DNA from: Virgisporangium aliadipatigenens
Lineage (GTDB): Bacteria; Actinomycetota; Actinomycetes; Mycobacteriales; Micromonosporaceae
Assembly: GCF_016863615.1 (NCBI RefSeq)
Contig: NZ_BOPF01000020.1
Coordinates: 1-64,000, forward strand
DNA length: 64,000 bases
Direction of reading: 5' to 3'
Numbering within the stretch: position 1 is the stretch's first letter; every line of letters begins with the position of its first letter. Made by a program: the position numbers and the translations under genes. Shown piece by piece: positions 1-7,501 of this stretch. The notes beneath the pieces are model-generated. The model was not told where the DNA came from and ran no database searches. It saw only the letters and a program-made list of their open reading frames with translations.

Positions 1-90
1 CCCCGAATTCCTCCCACCCCCATACCTGGATCCGCAGAGACGCCCACGCCGCAACATCTACCACCGCCGCCCCTGACGGCGGCCGTGCAT

Positions 91-287
91 CGCACGCCCA
101 CGCCAGGTCAAGCCGCCCGCAACAGACACGCCGGGCCGGGCCCGCACGCCGGCAATCCCACCTGCCCGCCGGGGCGACGCGCCAGCAATGCCCGCACGCC
201 CGACCAGGCGCGCACGCCGGCAGCTCCCGCACGCCCAGCCCAGCTCCGCACGCCAGCATTCCGCACGCCCAGCCAGGCACGCACGCC
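91..287. repeat. Degenerate CGCACGCC octamer repeat
   Basis: The octamer CGCACGCC occurs eight times, starting at 91, 143, 193, 211, 228, 247, 262 and 280. The last six copies are spaced 15 to 19 bases apart with variable GC-rich filler. Open frames cross it on both strands, one giving a run of Arg-Thr-Pro units, but none has a ribosome binding site or a recognisable domain. The spacing is too short and the filler too similar for a CRISPR array. I read it as non-coding low-complexity DNA at the end of the hydrolase transcript. Its function is unknown. Confidence 0.6.
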
Positions 288-394
288 CGTGCGGCTGGCG
301 CCCGCCCGGCCGGGTCGGTGGGACGGCGCCCGCACCGGGCGGTGCGCGACGGCATGCTCGAGCGCCGGACAGGAGCCCTCCGAAGGCCGCGACG

Positions 395-471
395 GATGAC
401 CGGATGACCGGGTGACACACCAGGTACCTCATCCGGCGGGAATGACGTACCTACGGTGTCATCGGGTCATC
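395..471 (-). terminator. Nested stem-loop at the hydrolase 3' end
   Basis: An outer inverted repeat pairs 395-408 with 458-471 (13 of 14 bases match, built on GATGACC units). An inner 6-bp perfect repeat, AGGTAC at 422-427 and GTACCT at 447-452, lies inside the loop. The right outer arm covers the stop codon of the hydrolase gene that ends at 467. On the minus strand the structure would form at the end of that transcript, which fits a factor-assisted terminator. There is no U-tract, as is common in actinomycetes. Confidence 0.45.
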
Positions 472-1315
472 GGCCGGCCGTGAGGAACACGTGGATGCGC
501 GACGCCTGGCCGAGGACGGCGTGCGCGACCCCGGGCAGCAGCACCGTCTCGGCGTGCGGCACCGCCGCTGCCACCCGGCGGAGCGTCTCCCGCGAGTCGA
601 GCATGGCGTCGCGTTCGCCGGCGATGACGAGCACCGGCACGGTGAGCGTCGCGAGCGTGGCGTCCGGGAAGATCGGCAGCCTCTCCGTGCGCGGCTTGAA
701 GTGCCGGAAGATGAGGCTCATGTAGTCCGCGACGGGTCGCATCGCGGCGCCCCGCACGCCGGCCACGAGGGCCAGTTGACGGCGCATCCCCCACTCCCCG
801 AACGGCCGCAGCAGCAGCGCGGGCAGCAGCCAGCCGTACTTCTGCCGGCCGATGCCGCCCGGGCACAGCAGCACCAGCCGGGTGACGCGGGCGGGGCGGC
901 GGGCGGCGTAGTCGGTGGCGAGCCAGCCGCCGAGGGAGGCGCCGACGAGCGCCACCGACCCGGCCCCGAGCCCGTCGAGAACGTCGTCCAGCCAGCCCGC
1001 GTGCTCGTCCGACCCGAGCGGCGGCCGGACGGCGGCGCTGTGCCCGGGCTCGCCGGGCAGGTCGACGGCGTACACGCGGAAGCGTTCCGCCCAGGTGGCC
1101 ACGTCGCCGGCCCACATCGCCGCGTTGGTCCCGGAGCCGTGCAGCAGCACCAGCGGCGGCCCGTCGACGGGCCCGCTCGCCACGACGAACGTCTCACCGA
1201 GCCGGGTGGGCACGCGTAGACGTTCCATCGGAACGGGCCAGTGGCGGAGGAACTCGTCGTAGGCCGCCTCGACGGCCTCACGCCCGGCGGACGTGCGATA
1301 AACACTCCCTATCAT
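467..1315 (-). CDS. Alpha/beta-fold hydrolase
   Basis: This 282-residue protein has the alpha/beta-hydrolase layout: an oxyanion segment LLHGSGTN near residue 60, the nucleophile elbow GASLGG with Ser127, an acid candidate Asp236 in GERDAM, and the catalytic His265 in PGVAH. There is no signal peptide, so it is probably cytoplasmic. The N-terminus (SVYRT..GREAV..AYD..LRHWPVP) is characteristic of a large actinobacterial subfamily of unknown substrate. The start codon lies inside an inverted repeat shared with the upstream regulator gene on the same strand, so the regulator probably controls it. An AAGGGA sits directly against the ATG, closer than usual for a ribosome binding site. Confidence 0.85.
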   Translation of the reverse strand: MIGSVYRTSAGREAVEAAYDEFLRHWPVPMERLRVPTRLGETFVVASGPVDGPPLVLLHGSGTNAAMWAGDVATWAERFRVYAVDLPGEPGHSAAVRPPLGSDEHAGWLDDVLDGLGAGSVALVGASLGGWLATDYAARRPARVTRLVLLCPGGIGRQKYGWLLPALLLRPFGEWGMRRQLALVAGVRGAAMRPVADYMSLIFRHFKPRTERLPIFPDATLATLTVPVLVIAGERDAMLDSRETLRRVAAAVPHAETVLLPGVAHAVLGQASRIHVFLTAGR

Positions 1316-1349
1316 TCCCTTAAAGTATCCGATCAGGGAGTGATAGGGA
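1306..1349. promoter_or_regulatory. 15-bp inverted repeat, probable operator
   Basis: Positions 1306-1320 and 1335-1349 are inverted copies of AGGGA(A/G)TGATAGGGA matching at 14 of 15 bases, with a 14-base spacer. They fill the gap between the LuxR-type regulator gene and the hydrolase gene, both on the minus strand. One arm contains the hydrolase ATG. The half-site TCCCTATCA resembles the tet operator half, which is a coincidence of motif rather than evidence for TetR. Occupancy would block hydrolase expression; a terminator reading is possible but the arm lies across a start codon. Confidence 0.6.
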
Positions 1350-1352
1350 ATC

Positions 1353-2291
1353 CTATAACCAGCCGCGCCGGGCGGCCTGGAACGCCAGCCCCGGCCGGGT
1401 GTCGACGCCCGCGAGGTCCATCAGTCGGTCGAGGCGGCGCTGCACGGTCCGCCGGCTCACCGCCAGCTGCGAGGCGATCGACTTGTCCGGGAAGCCGGCC
1501 ACCAGCAACGACAACAGGAGGCGGTCGGCGTCGGCCGGTCCGTCGTCCCCGGTGGTAAGCACCGGCGTCGCGTTCGCCCAATGGCTCTCGAAGAGCGCGA
1601 TCAGCGCGTCGAGGAGTTCGCTGCGGCGGATCAGTGCCGCCGTCGCCTCGCCGACGTCCCGCGCGTGATCCGGCACGAGCGGGCACAGCGCCACGGAACG
1701 GTCCGCGATCGCCAGCCGCACCGGCAGGGTCGGCAGCGTGCGCGCCTCCTCGCCGCGCCGCACGCCGTCGGTGATGCTCTCCAGTTCGCCCGGCATCTCC
1801 AGCAGCGCCCGTTCGTAGACGGCGCGGTAGCGCACGCCTCGGGACAGCGCCGCATTCTCCTCGGCGTTGTCCGGGCCGGCCATCACGAGCGGGTTCGCCT
1901 TGCAGAACCAGAGCACCTCCTCCTTGGCGGTGTCCTGGAGGTCGCGGAGCCGTTCGCGCAGGGCGTCCCGGCCCACGACGATCTCGACCAGGTGGTCGGC
2001 GTCGCGCCGGCGGGCGCTCGCGCGGTAGTCCTCGCTCAGGGCGGCAAGAGCCTGACGAGCGGATTCGAGGGAACGTTGCCGGCGCAGCAGCCGTTCCCCG
2101 AGGGCGACGTCGGGCGGCAGCGGCCGCACCACCGGCCCGGCGCTCGCCAGCCCCTTGGCGCGCAACGCCGCGACGGCCTCCGGCGCGACACCTGCCGCGG
2201 CGAGTTCCTCCGGGCCGGCCGACGCGACGCGCAGCAGCACCCGGTACGCATGCTCCTCAGAAGGGCTGAGCAGCGCTTCTTCCTCGATCAT
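1353..2291 (-). CDS. LuxR-type helix-turn-helix regulator
   Basis: The 312-residue protein ends in a LuxR/GerE-like helix-turn-helix (about residues 255-305; DKSIASQLAVSRRTVQRRL is the recognition region). The N-terminal part (LSPSEEHAYRVLL) resembles the TrmB-like start of a large actinobacterial regulator family, and the middle (about 110-240) is a PLD-like sensing region of unknown ligand. There is no receiver domain, so it is not a classical response regulator. Its start overlaps the end of the HAD gene by 35 bases on the same strand, and it precedes a hydrolase across a strong inverted repeat, suggesting local autoregulation. Confidence 0.8.
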   Translation of the reverse strand: MIEEEALLSPSEEHAYRVLLRVASAGPEELAAAGVAPEAVAALRAKGLASAGPVVRPLPPDVALGERLLRRQRSLESARQALAALSEDYRASARRRDADHLVEIVVGRDALRERLRDLQDTAKEEVLWFCKANPLVMAGPDNAEENAALSRGVRYRAVYERALLEMPGELESITDGVRRGEEARTLPTLPVRLAIADRSVALCPLVPDHARDVGEATAALIRRSELLDALIALFESHWANATPVLTTGDDGPADADRLLLSLLVAGFPDKSIASQLAVSRRTVQRRLDRLMDLAGVDTRPGLAFQAARRGWL

Positions 2292-2811
2292 GGGAGGACT
2301 CTAGGCCGCTCCTCCCGTCGATCAACCCTTCGATGAACGCCTCGATCTCGTCGAGGTGCTCCGGCTGCAGCCCCCGGTACGGCTTGGGCTTGATCAGCAG
2401 CCCGCGCCCGTCGCCGCTCAACTCCTCGACGAGCGGCCCCTCCTCGGGCACCTCCGCGTCGTCGGTCCAGATCAGCGGGCGGCCGGTGTCGATGACGGTG
2501 CGCGCCGCCGCGTGCTTCGCCACGGAGGCCTCGGTCCCGAAGAGCTGCCCACCCCACGCCCGGTCGAACGGCGGCAGGTCGAGCAGGCGTTCGATCTGGT
2601 CGGCGTCGTGGCACCAGGTGGTGCACCAGCGGATCTCGACCCGCCCGGAGCGGTGCAGGGTGCGGATCCGGCTCACGAGTGCGGGCGCCCAGCGGATCCG
2701 CCACCGTTCGCCCGCGGAGTAGGCCCACCCGGAACGCGGTGCGGCCCCCCATCCGGGGCGGGAGGCGTTGAGCACGCCGTCGACATCAAGCAGCCATACG
2801 GGCTTCGACAC
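2257..2811 (-). CDS. HAD-domain hydrolase-like protein
   Basis: The protein of about 184 residues starts with the HAD motif I LLDVDGVLN (Asp9 and Asp11), and a later IWTDDAE segment fits motif IV. The mid region IRWCTTWCHDAD is typical of the small HAD-domain proteins of actinomycetes related to the Swiss-army-knife RNA-repair HAD family. I chose the GTG at 2811 because motif I must lie at the N-terminus; the longer frame upstream is only Arg/Pro-rich translation. Substrate unknown. The 3' end overlaps the LuxR-type gene by 35 bases. Confidence 0.75.
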   Translation of the reverse strand: MSKPVWLLDVDGVLNASRPGWGAAPRSGWAYSAGERWRIRWAPALVSRIRTLHRSGRVEIRWCTTWCHDADQIERLLDLPPFDRAWGGQLFGTEASVAKHAAARTVIDTGRPLIWTDDAEVPEEGPLVEELSGDGRGLLIKPKPYRGLQPEHLDEIEAFIEGLIDGRSGLESSHDRGRSAAQPF

Positions 2812-2816
2812 GCGGG

Positions 2817-3266
2817 CTACGGTAACGGGTATCTGCCAGGGGCGATGCCGTCGTGCCGGTAGGAAAGCACATTGACCACCGACTCGACGCCCTCGACCCG
2901 CTCGACGCTGCGGGCGAGCCGCTCGCACGCCGAACGTTCGTCGACGCCGCCGTACAGCGTCACCGTGCGGTTGTGCACGTCGACCTTCACGTCGGCCGCG
3001 TGCCGCCCGAGCACCGCCGGCACCACGTCGTCGGTCACCTCGCGGTGGATCTCCGCGTCCGATCGCGGGAGTGCCGCCCGGAGGTCCCGCCGGGTCACCA
3101 CCCCGACCAGATGGCCCTCCTCGTCGAGAACGGGCACCTGTTGGATGTCGGCGACCTCGAGGAGCCGCGCCGCCGTGCTTACGGTGTCCCGAGTGGAAAC
3201 GGAGATCGGCCCGCTCAAGGCGGGTGTGTCATTGCGCATGACCTGCGAAACCATCAGTCCGACCAT
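2817..3266 (-). CDS. CBS-BON domain protein
   Basis: This 149-residue protein has a CBS region (about 1-75, with STAARLLEVADIQQVPVLDE and LVGVVTRRDL) followed by a BON domain (about 85-140, VDVHNRTVTLYGGV). CBS modules bind adenosine nucleotides and BON modules bind membranes or phospholipids, so a stress or energy-state sensor is likely. A strong ribosome binding site, GGGAGGGGG, six bases before the ATG at 3266 fixes the start; a frame beginning at 3308 is possible but less likely. Between this start and 3427 no other gene was seen. Confidence 0.8.
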   Translation of the reverse strand: MVGLMVSQVMRNDTPALSGPISVSTRDTVSTAARLLEVADIQQVPVLDEEGHLVGVVTRRDLRAALPRSDAEIHREVTDDVVPAVLGRHAADVKVDVHNRTVTLYGGVDERSACERLARSVERVEGVESVVNVLSYRHDGIAPGRYPLP

Positions 3267-3427
3267 TCGGTGCCCCCTCCCGGTCCGAGAACCACCATAC
3301 GAACGCACACGGTCATCGAAAAGAGCCGAGGAGTGTCGAAACTGTCGCCCTCCGTAAATTCTTCATGACGACGATCCTTTGGGAGCGGTAACACGCGAAT
3401 CGGCAACCAAAGGGCAACGGGTTCCGT

Positions 3428-5443
3428 TCAGTCCTTGAAACGATGCAGCACCGCGATGCACACGTCGTCGTGCGGATCGGCCCCGCCGAGCAGTTCGGCG
3501 CAGAGGAGATCCACGATGCGTCGGGCCGGGGACGCCGGGTGCCCCTCCCCGGAGACCTCGTGCCAGGCCCGGGCGAGCGCCCGCGGCAACCTGAGGTCGT
3601 CGTCGGGTGCCGGGTCCGGCCGGTCGGTCAGTCCGTCGGTGAACGCGCAGAACGCCGCACCCGCGTCGAGCGTCATGCGCTGCACGGCGAACTCCGGCCG
3701 CGCCAGCACACCCAGCGCCGGCCCGACCACGGCCAGCCGCGCCACCCGCGACACCTCGCCGTCGGGGTCGTCGCACGTGACGAGCAACGGCATCGGGTGG
3801 CCACCGTTCGCCACGCTGAGCCGGTGATCGCTCGGCCGGTAGCGCGCCACGACGGTCGTGACGAACCCGTCGCCGACGCCGTCGGCCATCAGGTACCGGT
3901 TCAGGCGGGCCAGGATCGCGGCCGGTTCTGGATCCTCGAGCGCGTACGCCCGCAGCACGCCGCGCACCCGACCCATGACGGCGGCGGCGTACTCGTCCCC
4001 TCCCGCGACGGCGCCTACCGACAGCACCACTCCGCCGTCGTCGGTGGCGAACGCGTCGTACCAGTCGCCGCCGGCGTCCAGCCGGTCCGGGGCGGTGAGG
4101 TAGTCGGCCGCGAGGTCCAGTCCGTCTACCGTGGGCAACGTCCCGGGCAGCATCGCCCGGCGGAACCGGTCCCGCGCACGGGTTTCCGCGCGGCGGTCGG
4201 CGGCCAGTTCGACCCGGATGCGCTCGGCCCGGTCGTCGCTGACGTCCTGGGTGACGCCCCACAGGGGACCGTTGTCCCGGGTCGGCCGGCAGGAGACGAT
4301 CAGTTCGTGGACGATGCCGTCGGGGTCGGCGAGGCGCACCTCGGCCTGCTGCGGGCGCCCGGTGCGCAACGCCTCGTCGGCGAGCAGCATCGCCCGGCGC
4401 ACGTCGTCGGGGTGCACCCGCTGCCACACGCGGTCCCCCGGGACCGTCGCCTCGGGCAACCGCAGCAGGTCGCGCAGTCCCGGTGAGACGGTCACCTCGC
4501 CGGTGCGCGGGTCGAGGTCCCAGGTCCCGGAACGGGTCACCCGATGCGTCTCGGCGAGGCGTTCGGCGAGGCCGTCGATCTTGCGGCGCAGTCGCTCCTC
4601 GCGGCGGTCGGCGGCCCGCAGGCGGCGATCGGCGCGCACCCGCTCGGTGACGTCCTCGACCACGGCGACGAGTTCGCCGGCCGAGCCCTCGGTCACCGGC
4701 TGCAGGCGCACCGAGAGCCAGCGCAACTCGTCGCCCTCGGGGAGCGACACCCGCAGCGTGCGCCCTGTCGCGGGCATGCCGGCACCGATCGCCTCGACGA
4801 TGCGGCTGCGGTCGGTGGGGTGCAGCCGTTCGAGCCAGCCGACGCCGAGCAGCGCGGCGCGGTCGGTGCCGACGAACGCGGCCAGGCGTTCGTTGACGTA
4901 CGTGGCGGCGCCGGTCCCGTCGGCGATCAGCACCCCGACGCCGGTGGTGCCGACGATGGCGCGCATGCGGTGCTCGCTGAGATCCAGCGCGGAGGACTTC
5001 TCCAGCAGCTTCGTCTTCAGCGCCGAGCAGTGTTCCGCCGCGAACGACTCCGCCACCACCGCGGGCTGCGGCGCCGAACTCAGCAGCGCGTCGATCGCCT
5101 CCAGCGCCACCCGCGGGGTGGCCGGCTTCAGGATCACGCCCTGCACGCCGCAGGCCCGCGCCAGCGGACGGATCTCGTGTTCGGCGTAGTGCGCCGTGCT
5201 GAACGCGATCGGCACCGCGCTGGTCTCCGGCCGGCTGCGCAGCTGGCGCGCCAGTTCGTAGCCGTCGAGGCCGCCCGGCATGAGGATGTCGGTGATCACG
5301 GCGTCCGGGCGTTCGGCGCCGGCGGCGTTGAGGGCGGCGTCCCCGTCGGACGCCTCCCGCACCCGGTGCCCGCGATACGCCAGGAGCGTGCGCAGGAACT
5401 CACGGTTCGTCGGGTCGTCATCGACCACGAGGACGGTCGCCAT
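3428..5443 (-). CDS. Receiver-PAS-PAS-PP2C (SpoIIE-type) protein
   Basis: The 671-residue protein has a response-regulator receiver (1-125; acidic D8-D10, phospho-acceptor Asp52 in TDILMP, Lys in ILKP), two PAS-like domains (about 155-275 and 290-390) and a C-terminal SpoIIE/RsbU-type PP2C domain (about 400-670). The first metal motif AGGDWYD and the late motifs FTDGLTD and DDVCIAVL are present. The central motif, normally GDVxGHG, reads GAVAGGD, so one metal-binding aspartate and the histidine are missing. It may be weakly active or a pseudophosphatase. Such proteins tune anti-anti-sigma factors. It is divergent from the PAS kinase that starts at 5637, its likely partner. Confidence 0.88.
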   Translation of the reverse strand: MATVLVVDDDPTNREFLRTLLAYRGHRVREASDGDAALNAAGAERPDAVITDILMPGGLDGYELARQLRSRPETSAVPIAFSTAHYAEHEIRPLARACGVQGVILKPATPRVALEAIDALLSSAPQPAVVAESFAAEHCSALKTKLLEKSSALDLSEHRMRAIVGTTGVGVLIADGTGAATYVNERLAAFVGTDRAALLGVGWLERLHPTDRSRIVEAIGAGMPATGRTLRVSLPEGDELRWLSVRLQPVTEGSAGELVAVVEDVTERVRADRRLRAADRREERLRRKIDGLAERLAETHRVTRSGTWDLDPRTGEVTVSPGLRDLLRLPEATVPGDRVWQRVHPDDVRRAMLLADEALRTGRPQQAEVRLADPDGIVHELIVSCRPTRDNGPLWGVTQDVSDDRAERIRVELAADRRAETRARDRFRRAMLPGTLPTVDGLDLAADYLTAPDRLDAGGDWYDAFATDDGGVVLSVGAVAGGDEYAAAVMGRVRGVLRAYALEDPEPAAILARLNRYLMADGVGDGFVTTVVARYRPSDHRLSVANGGHPMPLLVTCDDPDGEVSRVARLAVVGPALGVLARPEFAVQRMTLDAGAAFCAFTDGLTDRPDPAPDDDLRLPRALARAWHEVSGEGHPASPARRIVDLLCAELLGGADPHDDVCIAVLHRFKD

Positions 5444-5525
5444 GAGCAACCGTTGTTACCCGAACGGCGGCCGCCCCGGTACGGATTCCGGAAACAATCC
5501 TCCCCCGGCGGTACAGGATTCGGCC

Positions 5526-5551
5526 GAACGGTCCATCGTCACGGACCGTTC
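5526..5551. promoter_or_regulatory. 9-bp perfect inverted repeat, candidate operator
   Basis: GAACGGTCC at 5526-5534 and GGACCGTTC at 5543-5551 form a perfect 9-bp inverted repeat with an 8-base spacer. It lies midway in the 193-base gap between the divergent phosphatase and kinase genes, a natural place for a shared operator. No regulator can be named from sequence. Confidence 0.5.
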
Positions 5552-5636
5552 CGAAACTGAGCGGACGATGGGCCGGACAAGCGGTCCCAGGGCAAACTTC
5601 CCTCACCCGCTGTCACTTCCGCCCGAGAGTGAACCC

Positions 5637-7112
5637 ATGACCCTGTCGCGAACCACCGGCGCCACGGAGCACCTCGCCGCGATCGTCCGTTCGTCACACG
5701 ACGCGATCATCGGGGTCACGCTCGACGGCACCGTGATCACCTGGAACGACGCCGCCGAGCACCTGTACGGCTACCGCGCGGACGAGATCGTCGGCTACCC
5801 CGCCGAGGTGCTCTACCCGGCCGCGCGCCGCGCCGAGGAGACCGCGGTCCTCGCCCAGGTGTCCCGCGGCGAGTTCCTCGACCAGTACGTGACGGAGCGG
5901 GTCCGCCGGGACGGCACCACCGTCACGGTCTCGCTGAGCACGTCGCCGATCATCGACGGCGCGGGCGCCACGATCGGCGCCGCCACGATCTCCCGGGACA
6001 TCGCGCGGGCGCGCCGCAAGGAGGCCAAGTGGCGGGCCATGCTGGAGGCCGCCCCGGACGCGATCGTCGCTGTCGACGCCGCCGGCCGGATCACGCTGGT
6101 GAACGCCCAGACCGAGCGCCTGTTCGGCTACCAGCGCCACGAACTGCTCGGGCAGCTGATCGAGATCCTGGTGCCGGCACAGGCCCGCGAGGTGCACCCG
6201 CAGCACCGCCTGCGCTACCTCAACGAGCCCAAGCCGCGGCCCATGGGCGCCGGCATCGAACTGTCGGCGCTGCGCCGCGACGGGACACAGTTCCCGGCGG
6301 AGATCTCCCTGTCGGCGATCGAGACGGAGGAGGGCAACCTCGTGGCGGCGGCGATCCGCGACGTCTCCGAGCGGATCCGCTTCGAACGCCAGCTCCGCGA
6401 GAAGAACGTCGAACTCGAGAAGGCCAGCAAGGCGAAGGACGCCTTTCTCGCCAGCATGAGTCACGAGCTGCGCACGCCGCTCAACGCCATCATCGGCTTC
6501 ACCGGCACGCTGCTGATGGGCCTGCCCGGACCGCTGAACGAGGCACAGAGCCACCAGCTGCAACTGGTGGAGACCAGCGGCCAGCACCTGCTGTCGCTCA
6601 TCAACGACCTGCTCGACCTCGCGAAGATCGAGTCCGGGAAGGTCGAGATCACGCCGGAGGAGATCGACTGCTGCGGTGTCGTCAAGGAGGTAGTGCAGTC
6701 CATGCGCCCGCTCGCCGAACAGCAGGGGATCACGCTCCACGCCGAACTGCCGCCGGGCCGGTGCCTGGCCGTCGCCGACCGGCGCGCGATGGGGCAGATC
6801 CTGATCAACCTCGTGCACAACGCGATCAAGTTCACCAGCGAGGGCGAGGTGCGCATCACGCTGCGCCGTCCCGAGAAGGACATCGTGTGGTCGCTGGACG
6901 TCACCGACACCGGACCCGGGATCGCGCCGGAGGAGCAGGCGCGCATCTTCGAGGCGTTCGAACGCAGCAGCACGACCCGCCGGCAGGGTGACGAGGGCAC
7001 CGGGCTCGGCCTGTACATCTCGCACAAGCTCGCCGAGCTGATGGGCCTGCGGATCAGCGTCGACAGCGTGCCCGGCGCGGGGAGCACGTTCTCGGTGGCC
7101 CCGGCGGTCTGA
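5637..7112 (+). CDS. PAS-PAS sensor histidine kinase
   Basis: The 491-residue protein has two PAS domains (about 8-125 and 130-250, with the classic ITWNDAAEHLYGY and LVNAQTERLFGY), a coiled linker, a HisKA domain with H-box SHELRTPLN (His276) and an HATPase domain with N-box (Asn395), G1 DTGPGI and G2 GTGLGLYI. There is no membrane segment, so it senses a cytoplasmic cue such as redox, light or a ligand. I chose the ATG at 5637, preceded by GAGAG, because PAS homology begins immediately after; an ATG at 5568 is the alternative. A stand-alone receiver follows two bases downstream. Confidence 0.9.
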   Translation: MTLSRTTGATEHLAAIVRSSHDAIIGVTLDGTVITWNDAAEHLYGYRADEIVGYPAEVLYPAARRAEETAVLAQVSRGEFLDQYVTERVRRDGTTVTVSLSTSPIIDGAGATIGAATISRDIARARRKEAKWRAMLEAAPDAIVAVDAAGRITLVNAQTERLFGYQRHELLGQLIEILVPAQAREVHPQHRLRYLNEPKPRPMGAGIELSALRRDGTQFPAEISLSAIETEEGNLVAAAIRDVSERIRFERQLREKNVELEKASKAKDAFLASMSHELRTPLNAIIGFTGTLLMGLPGPLNEAQSHQLQLVETSGQHLLSLINDLLDLAKIESGKVEITPEEIDCCGVVKEVVQSMRPLAEQQGITLHAELPPGRCLAVADRRAMGQILINLVHNAIKFTSEGEVRITLRRPEKDIVWSLDVTDTGPGIAPEEQARIFEAFERSSTTRRQGDEGTGLGLYISHKLAELMGLRISVDSVPGAGSTFSVAPAV

Positions 7113-7113
7113 G

Positions 7114-7491
7114 TTGGGGGCCGAGATCCTCGTCGTCGAGGACAACCCGCACAGCCTGGAACTCATGGCCTACCTGCTCACCGCGAACGGCCACCACGTG
7201 CACGGCGCGGCGACCGGCAAGCAGGCGCTCGAACTCGCCGGCCGGGAGCAGATCGACCTGGTGCTGCTCGACCTCCAGCTGCCCGACCTCGACGGCTACC
7301 AGGTGATGTGGCAGCTGCGCGGGCTCACCCTCCCCGATCGGGTGAAGATCGTCGCGGTGACGGCCGTCGCGATGGTCGGTGACCGGGAGCGCACGCTCGC
7401 GGCCGGGTTCGACCACTACATGGCGAAGCCGATCAATCCGCGCACCTTCGCCCAGGAGATCAGTGCCTGGCTTCCCGCGGGATGCCACTAA
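7114..7491 (+). CDS. Stand-alone response-regulator receiver
   Basis: This 125-residue protein is a single CheY/DivK-type receiver with acidic E9-D10, phospho-acceptor Asp53 in LLDLQLP, a Thr in AVTA and Lys in MAKPIN. It has no output domain and must act by protein contact. The TTG start lies one base after the kinase stop, indicating translational coupling, so the kinase just upstream is its presumed phosphodonor. The receiver-PP2C protein across the divergent promoter may belong to the same relay. Confidence 0.88.
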   Translation: MGAEILVVEDNPHSLELMAYLLTANGHHVHGAATGKQALELAGREQIDLVLLDLQLPDLDGYQVMWQLRGLTLPDRVKIVAVTAVAMVGDRERTLAAGFDHYMAKPINPRTFAQEISAWLPAGCH

Positions 7492-7501
7492 TCTCTCTGA
7501 G

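Noticed and set aside
193-287. CRISPR-like array
   Set aside because: Repeat unit is only eight bases and spacers are 7-11 bases of similar composition; no cas genes are present.
85-399. Open frame with Arg-Thr-Pro repeats on the plus strand
   Set aside because: The repeats come from the CGCACGCC octamer; there is no ribosome binding site and no domain, and similar frames exist on the other strand.
58-432. 124-residue frame on the minus strand across the octamer tract
   Set aside because: Composition is Arg/Ala/Gly-rich low-complexity translation of the repeat; nothing supports expression.
1306-1349. Tet operator and an acquired tetracycline system
   Set aside because: Only the TCCCTATCA half resembles tetO; no TetR or tetracycline efflux gene is adjacent.
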